DNA from: a bacterium
GTDB lineage: Bacteria > Latescibacterota > UBA2968
Assembly: GCA_027296045.1 (NCBI GenBank)
Contig: JAPUJS010000571.1
Coordinates: 1 to 14,546, forward strand
DNA: 14,546 nt
Direction of reading: 5' to 3'
A program made the position numbers and the translations under genes. How positions within the stretch are numbered: position 1 is the first letter of the stretch; each line of letters starts with the position of its first letter. The notes beneath the pieces were generated by a model, which made no database searches, had not been told where the DNA came from, and saw only the letters and a program-made list of their open reading frames with translations. Positions 7,520 through 14,546 of this stretch are shown piece by piece.

Positions 7520-8557
7520 TTAATCGATATGAGACCGATAGATTGCATCGACCAGTTCCATGGTTTTTAGCGCATCCCCGAAGTGTGTCTCGGGCTGTTT
7601 GTTTTTGCGAATGCAGTCCAGGAAGTGGCGGTTTACGTCTGTGTGCCAGGCCGCTTTTAGGATCGTGATTTCGGGAATTTTGAACTCATAGTAGGGGCTT
7701 GTATCGTGGTCTGAAGGCAAGGGTGTGAATGTTCTGGTGGGCTCGATTTGACCGTCGGCAAAAATTTGACCGCTTTCTTCTATATCGCCGAGAAATGAGA
7801 TGCCCGGGCTGTGGGCCTCAACGGTGAACATCCTGCGGCCACACATGAAGTTGGTGAGAATAACGCCCACGGCGCCTGTGCTGAACCGAACCAGGGCCTC
7901 GTGGGCGTTGGTGTAATCGGCACCCAGTCGGCGGACATGGCTGGCCACGCTTTCCACTTCGCCGCCGCAGAGGTAGCGCAGGGTATCTACCGCGTGGATG
8001 GCGTCGGAGGTGAGGGCGTCGATGCCGCCGCGTGAATAAGGACCTCTGCCGACGGCATTTTTGTAGAAGGTGGCGACGGCCGAATGGATGGGGCCTTTTT
8101 GGATGCAGAGGGAGACGCCTTCGCGAAGCATAGGAGAAAATCTTCGGTAGAAAACGACGCCGGTGAGGACGTTGCGCTTGCGGGCCAGGATGGCCAACTG
8201 GCGAATTTGTTCGGAGGTGAGGGCGGGAGGTTTGTTGACAAATAAGTTGCAGCCCATGTCCAGGACGGTAGCGGCTACGTCATAGCGGGAAAGCGGTGAG
8301 ATGATGGCGTAGACGGCGTCGGGTTTTTCGGTTTCGATCATACGAACATAGTCGTTTTCGTAATGCTTGATGCCCAGATTTTCGAGGTTCGCATTCAGGC
8401 GGGCACCCGGTAGGGTCGTCAGGGCGACGATGTCAGCATTGGGTATGTTGAGCAGACCGGGGAGATGGAGCAGTGTCGCAGCCCCTTCTCCACAGACGAA
8501 AGCGAGGCGTAGTTTTCGGCGCGATTTTCGAGATCGCGCTTTTTTTGTTTTTGCCAT
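7520..8557 (-). CDS. Gfo/Idh/MocA-family NAD(P)-dependent oxidoreductase
   Basis: The protein has 345 residues from the ATG at 8557; an upstream TTG at 8581 would add 8 residues but lacks a ribosome site. Residues ~18-130 are a Rossmann domain with LAFVCGEGAATLLHLPGL as a degenerate dinucleotide-binding loop (typical members have GxGxxG). VNKPPAL carries the conserved catalytic-region lysine (K109), with Asn where the family usually has Glu (EKP). Residues D185, H188 and D191 (SDAIHAVD) match the conserved Asp/His site in the C-terminal sheet domain. These enzymes oxidise or reduce sugars, inositols or related polyols. No signal peptide is present; the N-terminus is strongly basic (KTKKARSRKSRRK). 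It is the last gene of the minus cluster, 17 bases after the DUF6785-type gene, so the two are probably co-transcribed. Confidence 0.9.
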   Translation of the reverse strand: MAKTKKARSRKSRRKLRLAFVCGEGAATLLHLPGLLNIPNADIVALTTLPGARLNANLENLGIKHYENDYVRMIETEKPDAVYAIISPLSRYDVAATVLDMGCNLFVNKPPALTSEQIRQLAILARKRNVLTGVVFYRRFSPMLREGVSLCIQKGPIHSAVATFYKNAVGRGPYSRGGIDALTSDAIHAVDTLRYLCGGEVESVASHVRRLGADYTNAHEALVRFSTGAVGVILTNFMCGRRMFTVEAHSPGISFLGDIEESGQIFADGQIEPTRTFTPLPSDHDTSPYYEFKIPEITILKAAWHTDVNRHFLDCIRKNKQPETHFGDALKTMELVDAIYRSHID

Positions 8558-8564
8558 AGGTGTG

Positions 8565-8569
8565 CTCCT
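8565..8569 (-). promoter_or_regulatory. Ribosome binding site for the oxidoreductase at 8557
   Basis: On the minus strand AGGAG lies 7 bases ahead of the ATG at 8557, inside the 17-base gap after the TAA of the membrane-protein gene. It fixes the start and argues against the TTG at 8581. Confidence 0.75.
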
Positions 8570-8574
8570 ATTAC

Positions 8575-10578
8575 TTACCAAGCATGAACATGATGTCCCT
8601 GTCCGGGAAACCAGATGGCGTCGATGGCAAAGGAATAGATGACGCCGAGGGTGTAGCCGACCATGAGGCCGAGGAACAGGGGTTTGGAACGGCGATAGAG
8701 GGCGATGCCTCCGACGCGCATCAGGATGGCTTTGGTGGCCCAGGCAATGAAGACGGGTAAGACCATAGATTTATGGTTGTCGGAGGCGGAGAGCACCAGT
8801 CCGATGGGGTGCAGGGGCCACCAGCGGAAGCGGTAGTGCAAGGCGGTGAGCAAGCCCATTTCGAGCAGGCCGACGCCAAAGAAGAAGTAGCGATCCGGGT
8901 CGGGTGGTTTGGGCGTGTGCATCTGGGCCAGGGTGGAGGCATAGACGGCTTTGGGATCGCCGTTAAAGAAGGGAAAGCGTGGAAAATTGTAGGCACCGTG
9001 GCCGTGGGCCAGGTGCAGAGTGAGCCAGACGGAGGCGGCCAGGCCGGCGAATACGCCGATGGAGACGCAGAGCAACAGGGCGCGTTTATTGCCCCGGATG
9101 AGGTCAGAGAGACGGGCGACGTGGGCCAGGCCGGGGGTGAAGAGGCCGCGCATGTAGTCGATGAGAGCGTAGGTGAGCACGAGGCCGGTAAGGGTGCTGC
9201 CGGACATGGTATGGGTGCCGCGCAGGTCCATGACAAAGGCCTGGGGGGTGACGGTGGCCTGGGCATAGGCCACACCGGTTTCCGAGACCACCCGGGCGAT
9301 GCCCAGGTAGATGATGGCAATGGCGGCCATATACATCAGGGCAGCGCCGGCGTCCATTCCGAGGCGATGTAAAAAATAGAAAATGTAGAGCAGGCTGAGC
9401 AGCAGGCCCAGGACACAGGTGCGGTAGGTGAGGATCTCCCGGCTGTCGTCGATGGGGTGGCTGTTTTTGAGGGCTTTGAGAACGACGTTGCGGAGGTGGG
9501 ACCGGGCGATCCACAAACGCCAGAGGACCAGACAGGCCAGGGCACCAAAACATTTCCAGGCCTGGACGGGCGGGTCGGCGCTGAAGGAGTCGGTGGAACT
9601 GCGAATCTGGTATCCCAGGCGGTGGAGGGTGAGGTTTTCGACGATGTAGAGGGCGAAGAAGAACCAGATGCTGAAGAGGAGCTGGAGGTCGGCGAAATAG
9701 GCGAAGCCGATGGTGTAGAATTGGAAGGGCTTGATGTAGAGGCCGGGCGAATGCCGGGAGAATCGGTAGTAGCCTGCATGGGGGTAGGCGGCGATGCCCG
9801 GGACGGACGGATAGAACCAGGAGAGGGTGTTCCAGGCAAAGAGGGCAAAGGCGACGGCGGCGCCAAACCAGAACATTTTGCTTCGCATCAGGCGGGGGAG
9901 CAGGGTCTGGGGGTCGATGTCTTCAATCATTTCGAGGGGTACGGCGGCCAGGGGGTAGACCAGTTTTTCGTGTTCGACCCATTGCCTGCGCAGGATGATC
10001 ATGAGGCAGGCGGTGCAGATCAGGATGGCGCAAATGAAGGTGCTCCACCAGATCAGGGGGATGACCCAGGCGTGCCAGTTAACCAGTTCTCCCGGATAAA
10101 GGCCCTCGTAAAAGGCCCGGGTGACGGTCGGGTTGGTGGGAACCATCCAGTCGGATAGGTGGCCGTGGTAGAACTCGGCCCAGCGGTTTTCCGGGGTGGC
10201 GAAATAGTAGGGGACCGAAATAACGCCCATCAGGAATCCGGCGATCCCTGAGGCGGGGACGACGGCACCGACCATGCCAATGGCGATGATGGTGAGGAGT
10301 TCGGAGGGAGAAAGGGGGCGCAAAATGCCGAGACGCTTGACGAGAGGGTTGACGACACCGAGCAGGATGAGGAAGATGAAGAGGAGGGGAAGTTGGAAGA
10401 AGCTGAGGCTGAGGCGGGAGGCATGCACGACGGTTTCGGCATAGGTGACCCAGAGGTTGATGAAGACAACGATGCCAATGCCGAGGGCCGCCGCCCGAAG
10501 GGTGAGCCCGCGTTCGGAATCCAGGTGGGAGGCTGGTTCGAGGTCTGCGTGCTGAGATTGCTCTGAAGAGATTGCCAT
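8575..10578 (-). CDS. DUF6785/DUF6784-type polytopic membrane protein, third copy
   Basis: The protein has 667 residues from the ATG at 10578. A GTG at 10617 would add 13 residues, but the ATG version (MAISSEQ) lines up better with the copy at 1725. About 14 hydrophobic segments are visible. Shared blocks include LTLRAAALG in the first helix, RRQWVEHEKLVYPL, FYTIGFAYFADLQLLFSIW, RVVSETGVAY, HLAHGHGAYNF, RFRWWPLHPIG and the tail WFPGQGHHVHAW. The family is uncharacterised. Its position inside an enzyme operon suggests it imports the compound that the neighbours process (inference). It follows the PhyH gene by 55 bases, with no good ribosome site, and precedes the oxidoreductase by 17 bases. 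It differs from the plus-strand copies throughout, so it is a diverged paralogue and not a recent duplicate. Confidence 0.88.
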   Translation of the reverse strand: MAISSEQSQHADLEPASHLDSERGLTLRAAALGIGIVVFINLWVTYAETVVHASRLSLSFFQLPLLFIFLILLGVVNPLVKRLGILRPLSPSELLTIIAIGMVGAVVPASGIAGFLMGVISVPYYFATPENRWAEFYHGHLSDWMVPTNPTVTRAFYEGLYPGELVNWHAWVIPLIWWSTFICAILICTACLMIILRRQWVEHEKLVYPLAAVPLEMIEDIDPQTLLPRLMRSKMFWFGAAVAFALFAWNTLSWFYPSVPGIAAYPHAGYYRFSRHSPGLYIKPFQFYTIGFAYFADLQLLFSIWFFFALYIVENLTLHRLGYQIRSSTDSFSADPPVQAWKCFGALACLVLWRLWIARSHLRNVVLKALKNSHPIDDSREILTYRTCVLGLLLSLLYIFYFLHRLGMDAGAALMYMAAIAIIYLGIARVVSETGVAYAQATVTPQAFVMDLRGTHTMSGSTLTGLVLTYALIDYMRGLFTPGLAHVARLSDLIRGNKRALLLCVSIGVFAGLAASVWLTLHLAHGHGAYNFPRFPFFNGDPKAVYASTLAQMHTPKPPDPDRYFFFGVGLLEMGLLTALHYRFRWWPLHPIGLVLSASDNHKSMVLPVFIAWATKAILMRVGGIALYRRSKPLFLGLMVGYTLGVIYSFAIDAIWFPGQGHHVHAW

Positions 10579-10633
10579 GAAATCTTTGAGTGGAGTAACC
10601 TGGTTCTGGGTCCACACTCGCGCTTTGGGTGTG

Positions 10634-11398
10634 CTATGAATTTTTGTTGGGCGGCTCCAGCCGGTAGTCCGAATAGGGGCTGATATGGCCGGAGTAAACG
10701 CTTTCGCCCCGGACGAGGATCTTTTCGGGGTCGTCTTTGACGACGTCGTGGGCGTCGTGGGCCCGGAAGGCCAGGGTCATGCTGCGTCTGGAGCTGTTCG
10801 ATCGGTTTTTGTCCGCACCGTGGTAGCAGCAGTCGTTGAAGAGGATGACGCCGCCGCGTGGCATGGGCATAGGCACAGATTTGTAATACAGTTTGCAATT
10901 ACGAAAGCTCCGGGGGCCCCGGCGGGAACGGGAGAAAGGGCGCATATGGCTGCCGGGCACGAGGCGGATGCAGCCGTTTCCCATTGTGGATTCTTCCAGG
11001 TAGATGAGGGCCGTGATGAGGGTGTAGCTATAGGGTTCTTCGCCCGAGTGCCAGCCGACCGGGTCGGAGCCGGGGGGCCGGACCATGATGTGGTTGTGCT
11101 TGTTGCGCAGCAGGTCGATGTGGGGACCCAGAATGCCGGACAGGGTTTCCTGGATCACGGGGTGGCTGGCGGCTTCCAGGTAGACGGGGTCGCGGTCCAG
11201 GATCTTGGAGAGGCGGCGGACGGCCAGGGGATTGTCGCGGGACCGGGCTTTTTCCCAGACGACGGGTTCGATCATCTGTTGGACCTGTACGTCGGTAACG
11301 GCATTGAGCCTGTCGACCAGATCGCCAGGCAGGGTGTCCGGGAGGCGCAAAAAGCCGGTGTATTTGAAATACCAGATGTCTTCGTCGGTCAGTTTCAC
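10634..11398 (-). CDS. Phytanoyl-CoA dioxygenase (PhyH)-family protein with an altered iron site
   Basis: The protein has 254 residues from the GTG at 11398, chosen for its strong AAGGAG site; the frame opens earlier at a TTG (11455) inside the repeat element, which is not credible. The double-stranded beta-helix core carries GWHSGEEPYSY (His117), LVPGSH (145-150) and FNDCCYHGADKNRS (His193), with R204/R205 (SRRS) in the usual 2-oxoglutarate-binding position. PhyH enzymes use Fe(II) and 2-oxoglutarate, usually to hydroxylate. The iron motif is normally HxD; here it reads H-S-G, with Glu one position further on. This loss of the carboxylate is known from Fe/2-oxoglutarate halogenases in the same fold, but the shifted Glu could also serve as a ligand. 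The substrate is unknown. The gap to the preceding deacetylase-like gene holds a repeat element. Confidence 0.85.
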   Translation of the reverse strand: MKLTDEDIWYFKYTGFLRLPDTLPGDLVDRLNAVTDVQVQQMIEPVVWEKARSRDNPLAVRRLSKILDRDPVYLEAASHPVIQETLSGILGPHIDLLRNKHNHIMVRPPGSDPVGWHSGEEPYSYTLITALIYLEESTMGNGCIRLVPGSHMRPFSRSRRGPRSFRNCKLYYKSVPMPMPRGGVILFNDCCYHGADKNRSNSSRRSMTLAFRAHDAHDVVKDDPEKILVRGESVYSGHISPYSDYRLEPPNKNS

Positions 11399-11404
11399 AA
11401 AGGG

Positions 11405-11410
11405 CTCCTT
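11405..11410 (-). promoter_or_regulatory. Ribosome binding site for the PhyH-family gene
   Basis: On the minus strand AAGGAG sits 6 bases before the GTG at 11398. It shows that the gene starts with GTG and that the repeat element upstream left the translation signal intact. Confidence 0.75.
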
Positions 11411-11420
11411 TTTTTCGAAA

Positions 11421-11521
11421 GGCCCTCTCCCCGTCTTCGGGCGCCTGAACGGCAACCCTCCAACTTCCCTCTCCCACTTGGGGAGAGGGACCGTCGAGCG
11501 GAGCGAGACAGGGAGAGGGCC
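11421..11521. repeat. Inverted-repeat intergenic element (REP- or MITE-like)
   Basis: The outer ends GGCCCTCTCCCCGTC (11421-11435) and GACAGGGAGAGGGCC (11507-11521) are inverted copies matching at 14 of 15 positions. An inner perfect 10-base stem, TCCCTCTCCC (11466-11475) and GGGAGAGGGA (11481-11490), has a 5-base loop. An 8-base direct repeat GCCTGAAC occurs at 11443-11450 and 11519-11526. The element fills most of the only long gap in the minus cluster. No T-run follows the stem, so it is not a standard terminator, though it could weaken transcription or stabilise mRNA. Confidence 0.75.
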
Positions 11522-11526
11522 TGAAC

Positions 11527-12516
11527 TTACCGAAAAGCCAGTTCCAGGCCGTTTTCAACGTCAACGGTGATCTGTAGTTTTTGAGGCCCGATCAGCGTGG
11601 CGGGACGGGATTCTCCGTTGATCCACACGTGGGGAGATCGACACCAGGATGCCGGGACATCGGCCTCAAAAGTGAGCGTGCGACAGGTGACGCTATTGCT
11701 CAGTCCGTTCAGGGCCAGGCGGTAGCGTTTTTCGGTTTCTGTATCTGTCAGGGTTTCGATCTGGGTTTGGGTTCGGGTGAGATGGTAGAAAAGGACCTCT
11801 TCGGGAACGGCACACCAGACTTCGTCGTCGCCTTCGCAGAGAACCGTTTCAAAACGTCTTCGCAATTGCGCTTGTGAGCAGTCTTTGTTGGGGTGGATGG
11901 GGGTTTCGAGGGGACAGTGGCAGTAGTCGATGATCCAGCCATGATCTTCTTTTGCATACCGAATATTGCGAAAAGGGTCGTACTCGCTGCCAAAAGGCTC
12001 GTAATAGCGTTCGTGCAGCGGCGTCCGGTTGAGCCAGAAAAGCGGGTCGGTGGGACGGTTCAAGGCGTCGGTGATGCTCATCGCGCCCAGATACCCGTAT
12101 TCCCGACAGGCGGATAAGACGTGGTCAGCCATGTTGGTGTTGTTGCCCGGGGAACAGTAGAGGTCTATGGGCGCGTCGATGGCGGCTTCGAGGACTTCCT
12201 TGGCCTGGCGCAATTCCCGATCGACCATGTCGGGCTGGATCACCTGGTGGCTCCAGGAGTGGTTGCCCACGCCCCAGCCCCGTGTGAGCAGATCCTTGAG
12301 TTCATCACCGTTCATATGGCGGTAGCCGTTATAGCTGGAACTGCCCAGGTTGCGTACCTCGCCCAGTTGTCCGACGACCACTTCTACGTGACCGGGGATG
12401 CCGTATTCCTCGTGGATGGGGATGGCGAACCGGTGCAGGTCGGCCAGGGCCTCGTCGTAGGTGATGGAGTAGACCCAGCGCTTGTTGTATTTCCAGGGAC
12501 AGATGGTGAGGGACAC
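11527..12516 (-). CDS. Polysaccharide deacetylase (NodB/CE4)-like protein
   Basis: The protein has 329 residues from a GTG at 12516, with a weak GGGA site 7 bases upstream and no signal peptide. The N-terminal half follows the NodB pattern: SITYDEALADL (D21, E22) is the TFDD motif with Glu in second place, IPIHEEYGIPGHV is the usual helix-strand after it, and GNHSWSHQ (H86, H90) is the HxxxH metal site. The third motif, normally RxPxG, reads YCSPGNNTN without Arg. Residues ~225-329 form a C-terminal beta-rich part not typical of minimal CE4 domains. CE4 enzymes remove N- or O-acetyl groups from sugars using a divalent metal; the retained Asp and two His are consistent with activity, perhaps on a small cytoplasmic substrate. 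The gene starts 17 bases after the isochorismatase-like gene, so it is probably in the same operon. Confidence 0.82.
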   Translation of the reverse strand: MSLTICPWKYNKRWVYSITYDEALADLHRFAIPIHEEYGIPGHVEVVVGQLGEVRNLGSSSYNGYRHMNGDELKDLLTRGWGVGNHSWSHQVIQPDMVDRELRQAKEVLEAAIDAPIDLYCSPGNNTNMADHVLSACREYGYLGAMSITDALNRPTDPLFWLNRTPLHERYYEPFGSEYDPFRNIRYAKEDHGWIIDYCHCPLETPIHPNKDCSQAQLRRRFETVLCEGDDEVWCAVPEEVLFYHLTRTQTQIETLTDTETEKRYRLALNGLSNSVTCRTLTFEADVPASWCRSPHVWINGESRPATLIGPQKLQITVDVENGLELAFR

Positions 12517-12533
12517 GGTCGTTTCCCAATGGG

Positions 12534-13328
12534 TTAATGGACACTGGAGACGGCATCCAGAAAAGCTTTGAAGGTGGTGCTATAGCCTAATTGCCACTCG
12601 AAGATGTGAATGCCGTAGCGCGTGGTCAGGCGTTCGGAAAAGGATTCGGGGGTTTCCACGCCAACGGTGGCATCACGGATGAGAATGCAGCGATACCCAC
12701 GGGAAAGCATTGGCCGGGCCCCACCCTCGGCGTTCAGGACGCACATGTCGGTTGCAAAGCCTGTGTAGAGGAGGGTGTCGATGCCACGGGGCTTGAGATA
12801 GGCGTCGAGGGCGTCTGTGTAAAAGATTAGGGGTTCATTTCCTGCGGGCGAGACAATTTCGGCGCGTTGCATTTGGGCAAGAGGAGAGTTGGTCCGATAA
12901 TCGGGTCCGTGTGCCCGGTCCAGCATTTCTTTGCGGCGACCTGCAGGTGGAGGTGTGTCGATTTCTTTTTTACGGGATGGAATGTGTGGATACCGGTCGG
13001 CCATCCAGTCGGTTTCGACGTGGCAGACAGGCAGGCCGATGCTGCGGGCGGCGTCCATGGCGGGGCGGATGACGTCGGTCATGATGCGGTCGGCCTCGAC
13101 GGTGGCCTGGGGCCAGCCCATGCCCACACAGTAGTTGACATCTATTTCCGGGCCGTCTGGGCAGCCGATGTTCCAGCAGTGCATGCCAATGAGGGCCGTG
13201 CGAGTGACCTCCAGGTCGAAGGTGACCGGTTCATAGCCGGGATGGTCAATGGGAAGAGCACGGTAATAGCGGGCATCCAATGTCAGGATCGGTTTGTGCG
13301 ACATGGCGTCGGGGTGCAATTTGGTCAT
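12534..13328 (-). CDS. Isochorismatase-like cysteine hydrolase with altered catalytic triad
   Basis: The protein has 264 residues from the ATG at 13328, which lies 5 bases after the TGA of the aminotransferase gene; there is no clear ribosome site, so translational coupling is likely. The frame extends to 13412 but would overlap the upstream gene. The fold pattern is that of the isochorismatase-like superfamily: a central strand RTALIGMHCWN (43-53), a helix IMTDVIRPAMDAARSIG, and the nucleophile block GFATDMCVLNAEGG with Cys196. The usual Asp in the first strand (VIDMQ) is replaced by His50 in my reading, and the usual Lys before the nucleophile strand is not visible. Members hydrolyse amides, vinyl ethers or related bonds. 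With only the Cys retained, the reaction cannot be predicted. The protein lacks a signal peptide. Confidence 0.82.
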   Translation of the reverse strand: MTKLHPDAMSHKPILTLDARYYRALPIDHPGYEPVTFDLEVTRTALIGMHCWNIGCPDGPEIDVNYCVGMGWPQATVEADRIMTDVIRPAMDAARSIGLPVCHVETDWMADRYPHIPSRKKEIDTPPPAGRRKEMLDRAHGPDYRTNSPLAQMQRAEIVSPAGNEPLIFYTDALDAYLKPRGIDTLLYTGFATDMCVLNAEGGARPMLSRGYRCILIRDATVGVETPESFSERLTTRYGIHIFEWQLGYSTTFKAFLDAVSSVH

Positions 13329-13333
13329 GGAGT

Positions 13334-14546
13334 TCAGGCCCGGTTTTGTTCGGCGACTTGCCGGACGATTTGCGCGACCATCTCGCAGTGCTCGGGCTGG
13401 TATTTTTCGCAAAAGGTAGACCAGCGAATGAAATTGGCCAAAAAGTCCCGGGCGTTGGGACAGGTGCTGGCATAATAGCTGTATTCGCGGGAGGCGGGAG
13501 GCGTGGAGAAGGGGTAGATTTTTTTCTCCGCCCGGTCGGTTAAAAAAGGTAGTGCAGCAGGCATGAGATAATATTTGCCCAGGCCCGCACCGGTGAGTCC
13601 GGCTTCGGCCACCTGTTGGGCAAACGCTTCAGCGTCACAGCGGAAGGCGGTTGGGTCGATGCTGAATCCGGCCATCCAGCAGGAGTAGACCTCCATGTAG
13701 TCGGGAATGGGGATGGGGATGATTCCCGGGATATCGGCGAGATGGGTGTAGATCAGGCGGATCATCCGGTCGATGTGTTCGACCGCCGGGCGAATGATTT
13801 CGAGCTGGCCCAGGGTGATGGCGGCCGTGGTGTGCGTCATGCGAAGAGCATAGCCGTTGACGGCATGGACCCGGCCCAGGCCTTCGACCATTTCTCCGCC
13901 GCGGCTCTGGCCTACAAATCGAATGCGTTCGGCCAGGGCTTCGTTGTCTGTGATGATGCAGCCGCCGACGTCAGACCCCAGGGTTTTTTCGGAGTCGAAG
14001 GAGTAGGCGGCGGCCGTGCCGAGGGTTCCGGCGAGGCGACCTTTGTAGGTGCCAAAGACGGCCTGGCATACATCCTCGTAGACAGCGAGACCGTGTTGTT
14101 TCGCCAGAGCATTGATGGGGTCCATGTCGCAGAGGATGCCGGTCATGTGTACGGCCAGAATGGCCCGGGTGCGGTTGGTGATCAACGGCTCAATGGTTCG
14201 GGCGCTAAGGTTCGGAGTGCCGGGCTCGGTGTCGGCAAAGACGGGGATGAAATTTTCTTTGATGAGGCCCATCACCGTGCCGTAGTCCGTAATGGGAGAG
14301 ACGATGATTTCGTCGCCGGGTTCGAGGCCAGAAGCGGCGGATAGGATCATGAGGGCGGCGGTGCAGCCCGGTGCACCGATACAGTGTTTGACGCCCATTT
14401 CCTGTGCAAAGGCTTTTTCGAACCGGTCGATCATGTTGTGTTGTAAGCCGGAATCTACCACTTCCTGAAGATATGCCATGCAATTTGGACCCATAGTGCG
14501 GGGGAAGGTCTGAGGCAGGCTGCCGGTGAGTCCTTTGAAGGCTTCG
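13334..14546 (-). CDS. DegT/DnrJ/EryC1/StrS-family PLP-dependent aminotransferase, 5' end outside window
   Basis: The frame is open to the window edge: upstream of the ATG at 14494 it continues as KGLTGSLPQTFPRT, which fits the usual N-terminus of this family (a Pro-rich lead before the first helix), so the true start is probably beyond 14546. Counting from the ATG at 14494, APGCTAALMIL (41-51) is the cofactor-phosphate region, D141 in VYEDVCQA pairs with the pyridoxal ring, and K170 in YSFDSEKTLG is the Schiff-base lysine; all look intact. The C-terminal domain contains a Tyr/Pro-rich stretch seen in sugar aminotransferases. Members transfer an amino group to keto sugars, or (rarely) act as dehydratases. 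The Gfo/Idh/MocA oxidoreductase in the same cluster could supply a keto substrate (inference). The isochorismatase-like gene follows after 5 bases. Confidence 0.9.
   Translation of the reverse strand, partial: EAFKGLTGSLPQTFPRTMGPNCMAYLQEVVDSGLQHNMIDRFEKAFAQEMGVKHCIGAPGCTAALMILSAASGLEPGDEIIVSPITDYGTVMGLIKENFIPVFADTEPGTPNLSARTIEPLITNRTRAILAVHMTGILCDMDPINALAKQHGLAVYEDVCQAVFGTYKGRLAGTLGTAAAYSFDSEKTLGSDVGGCIITDNEALAERIRFVGQSRGGEMVEGLGRVHAVNGYALRMTHTTAAITLGQLEIIRPAVEHIDRMIRLIYTHLADIPGIIPIPIPDYMEVYSCWMAGFSIDPTAFRCDAEAFAQQVAEAGLTGAGLGKYYLMPAALPFLTDRAEKKIYPFSTPPASREYSYYASTCPNARDFLANFIRWSTFCEKYQPEHCEMVAQIVRQVAEQNRA

Noticed and set aside
9457..10158. Long plus-strand frame opposite the third DUF6785-type gene, with similar ones at 8773-9372 and 10685-11524
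   Set aside because: These lie antisense to well-supported genes, have low-complexity Gly/Glu/Asp/Val-rich translations and no family resemblance; they result from high GC.
11466..11490. Perfect 10-base hairpin as a rho-independent terminator of the minus cluster
   Set aside because: Neither strand has a T-run after the stem, and the structure is explained as the core of the repeat element.
13329..13412. N-terminal extension of the isochorismatase-like protein up to 13412
   Set aside because: It would overlap the 3' end of the aminotransferase gene and adds Arg/Pro-rich residues without family resemblance; the ATG at 13328 is enough.

Overview
The window is a GC-rich bacterial segment from an organism I cannot name. 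The gene content (DUF6785/DUF6784-type polytopic membrane proteins, a phytanoyl-CoA dioxygenase-like enzyme, a Gfo/Idh/MocA oxidoreductase, pectin-lyase-like proteins and a DegT-type aminotransferase) is the kind seen in Candidatus Latescibacterota, Candidatus Poribacteria and related uncultured, polysaccharide-degrading lineages. This is an inference from family content; no marker gene or rRNA is present.

Layout: two gene clusters converge near position 7450. The plus-strand cluster (1-7268) holds the 3' part of one DUF6785-type membrane protein, a complete second copy (1725-3701), an (alpha/alpha)-barrel protein resembling family 2 pectate lyases (3726-5144), and a protein joining a concanavalin A-like domain to a rhamnogalacturonan-lyase-like beta-propeller (5289-7268). 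A 61-codon reading frame with a signal-peptide-like start overlaps the end of the last gene and then stops; it looks like the head of a lost gene. An AT-rich patch with a palindrome and a tandem repeat separates the clusters.

The minus-strand cluster is read from 14546 down to 7520: a DegT/DnrJ/EryC1/StrS aminotransferase (5' end outside the window), an isochorismatase-like hydrolase, a polysaccharide-deacetylase-like protein, a PhyH-family Fe(II)/2-oxoglutarate enzyme, a third DUF6785-type membrane protein and a Gfo/Idh/MocA oxidoreductase. Gaps are 5, 17, 128, 55 and 17 bases, so it is probably one transcript. The 128-base gap is mostly filled by an inverted-repeat element.

How they may work together (inference): each cluster combines a many-pass membrane protein with soluble enzymes. 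None of the enzymes whose N-terminus is visible has a signal peptide. That fits uptake of an uronate-containing saccharide or another small polar compound through the DUF6785-type protein, followed by cytoplasmic cleavage, deacetylation, oxidation or amination. The substrate cannot be read from the sequence. Several enzymes (PhyH, isochorismatase-like, deacetylase-like) depart from their family's usual active-site residues, which makes the minus-strand cluster the more unusual of the two. No tRNA, rRNA, CRISPR array, transposase or clear rho-independent terminator was found.
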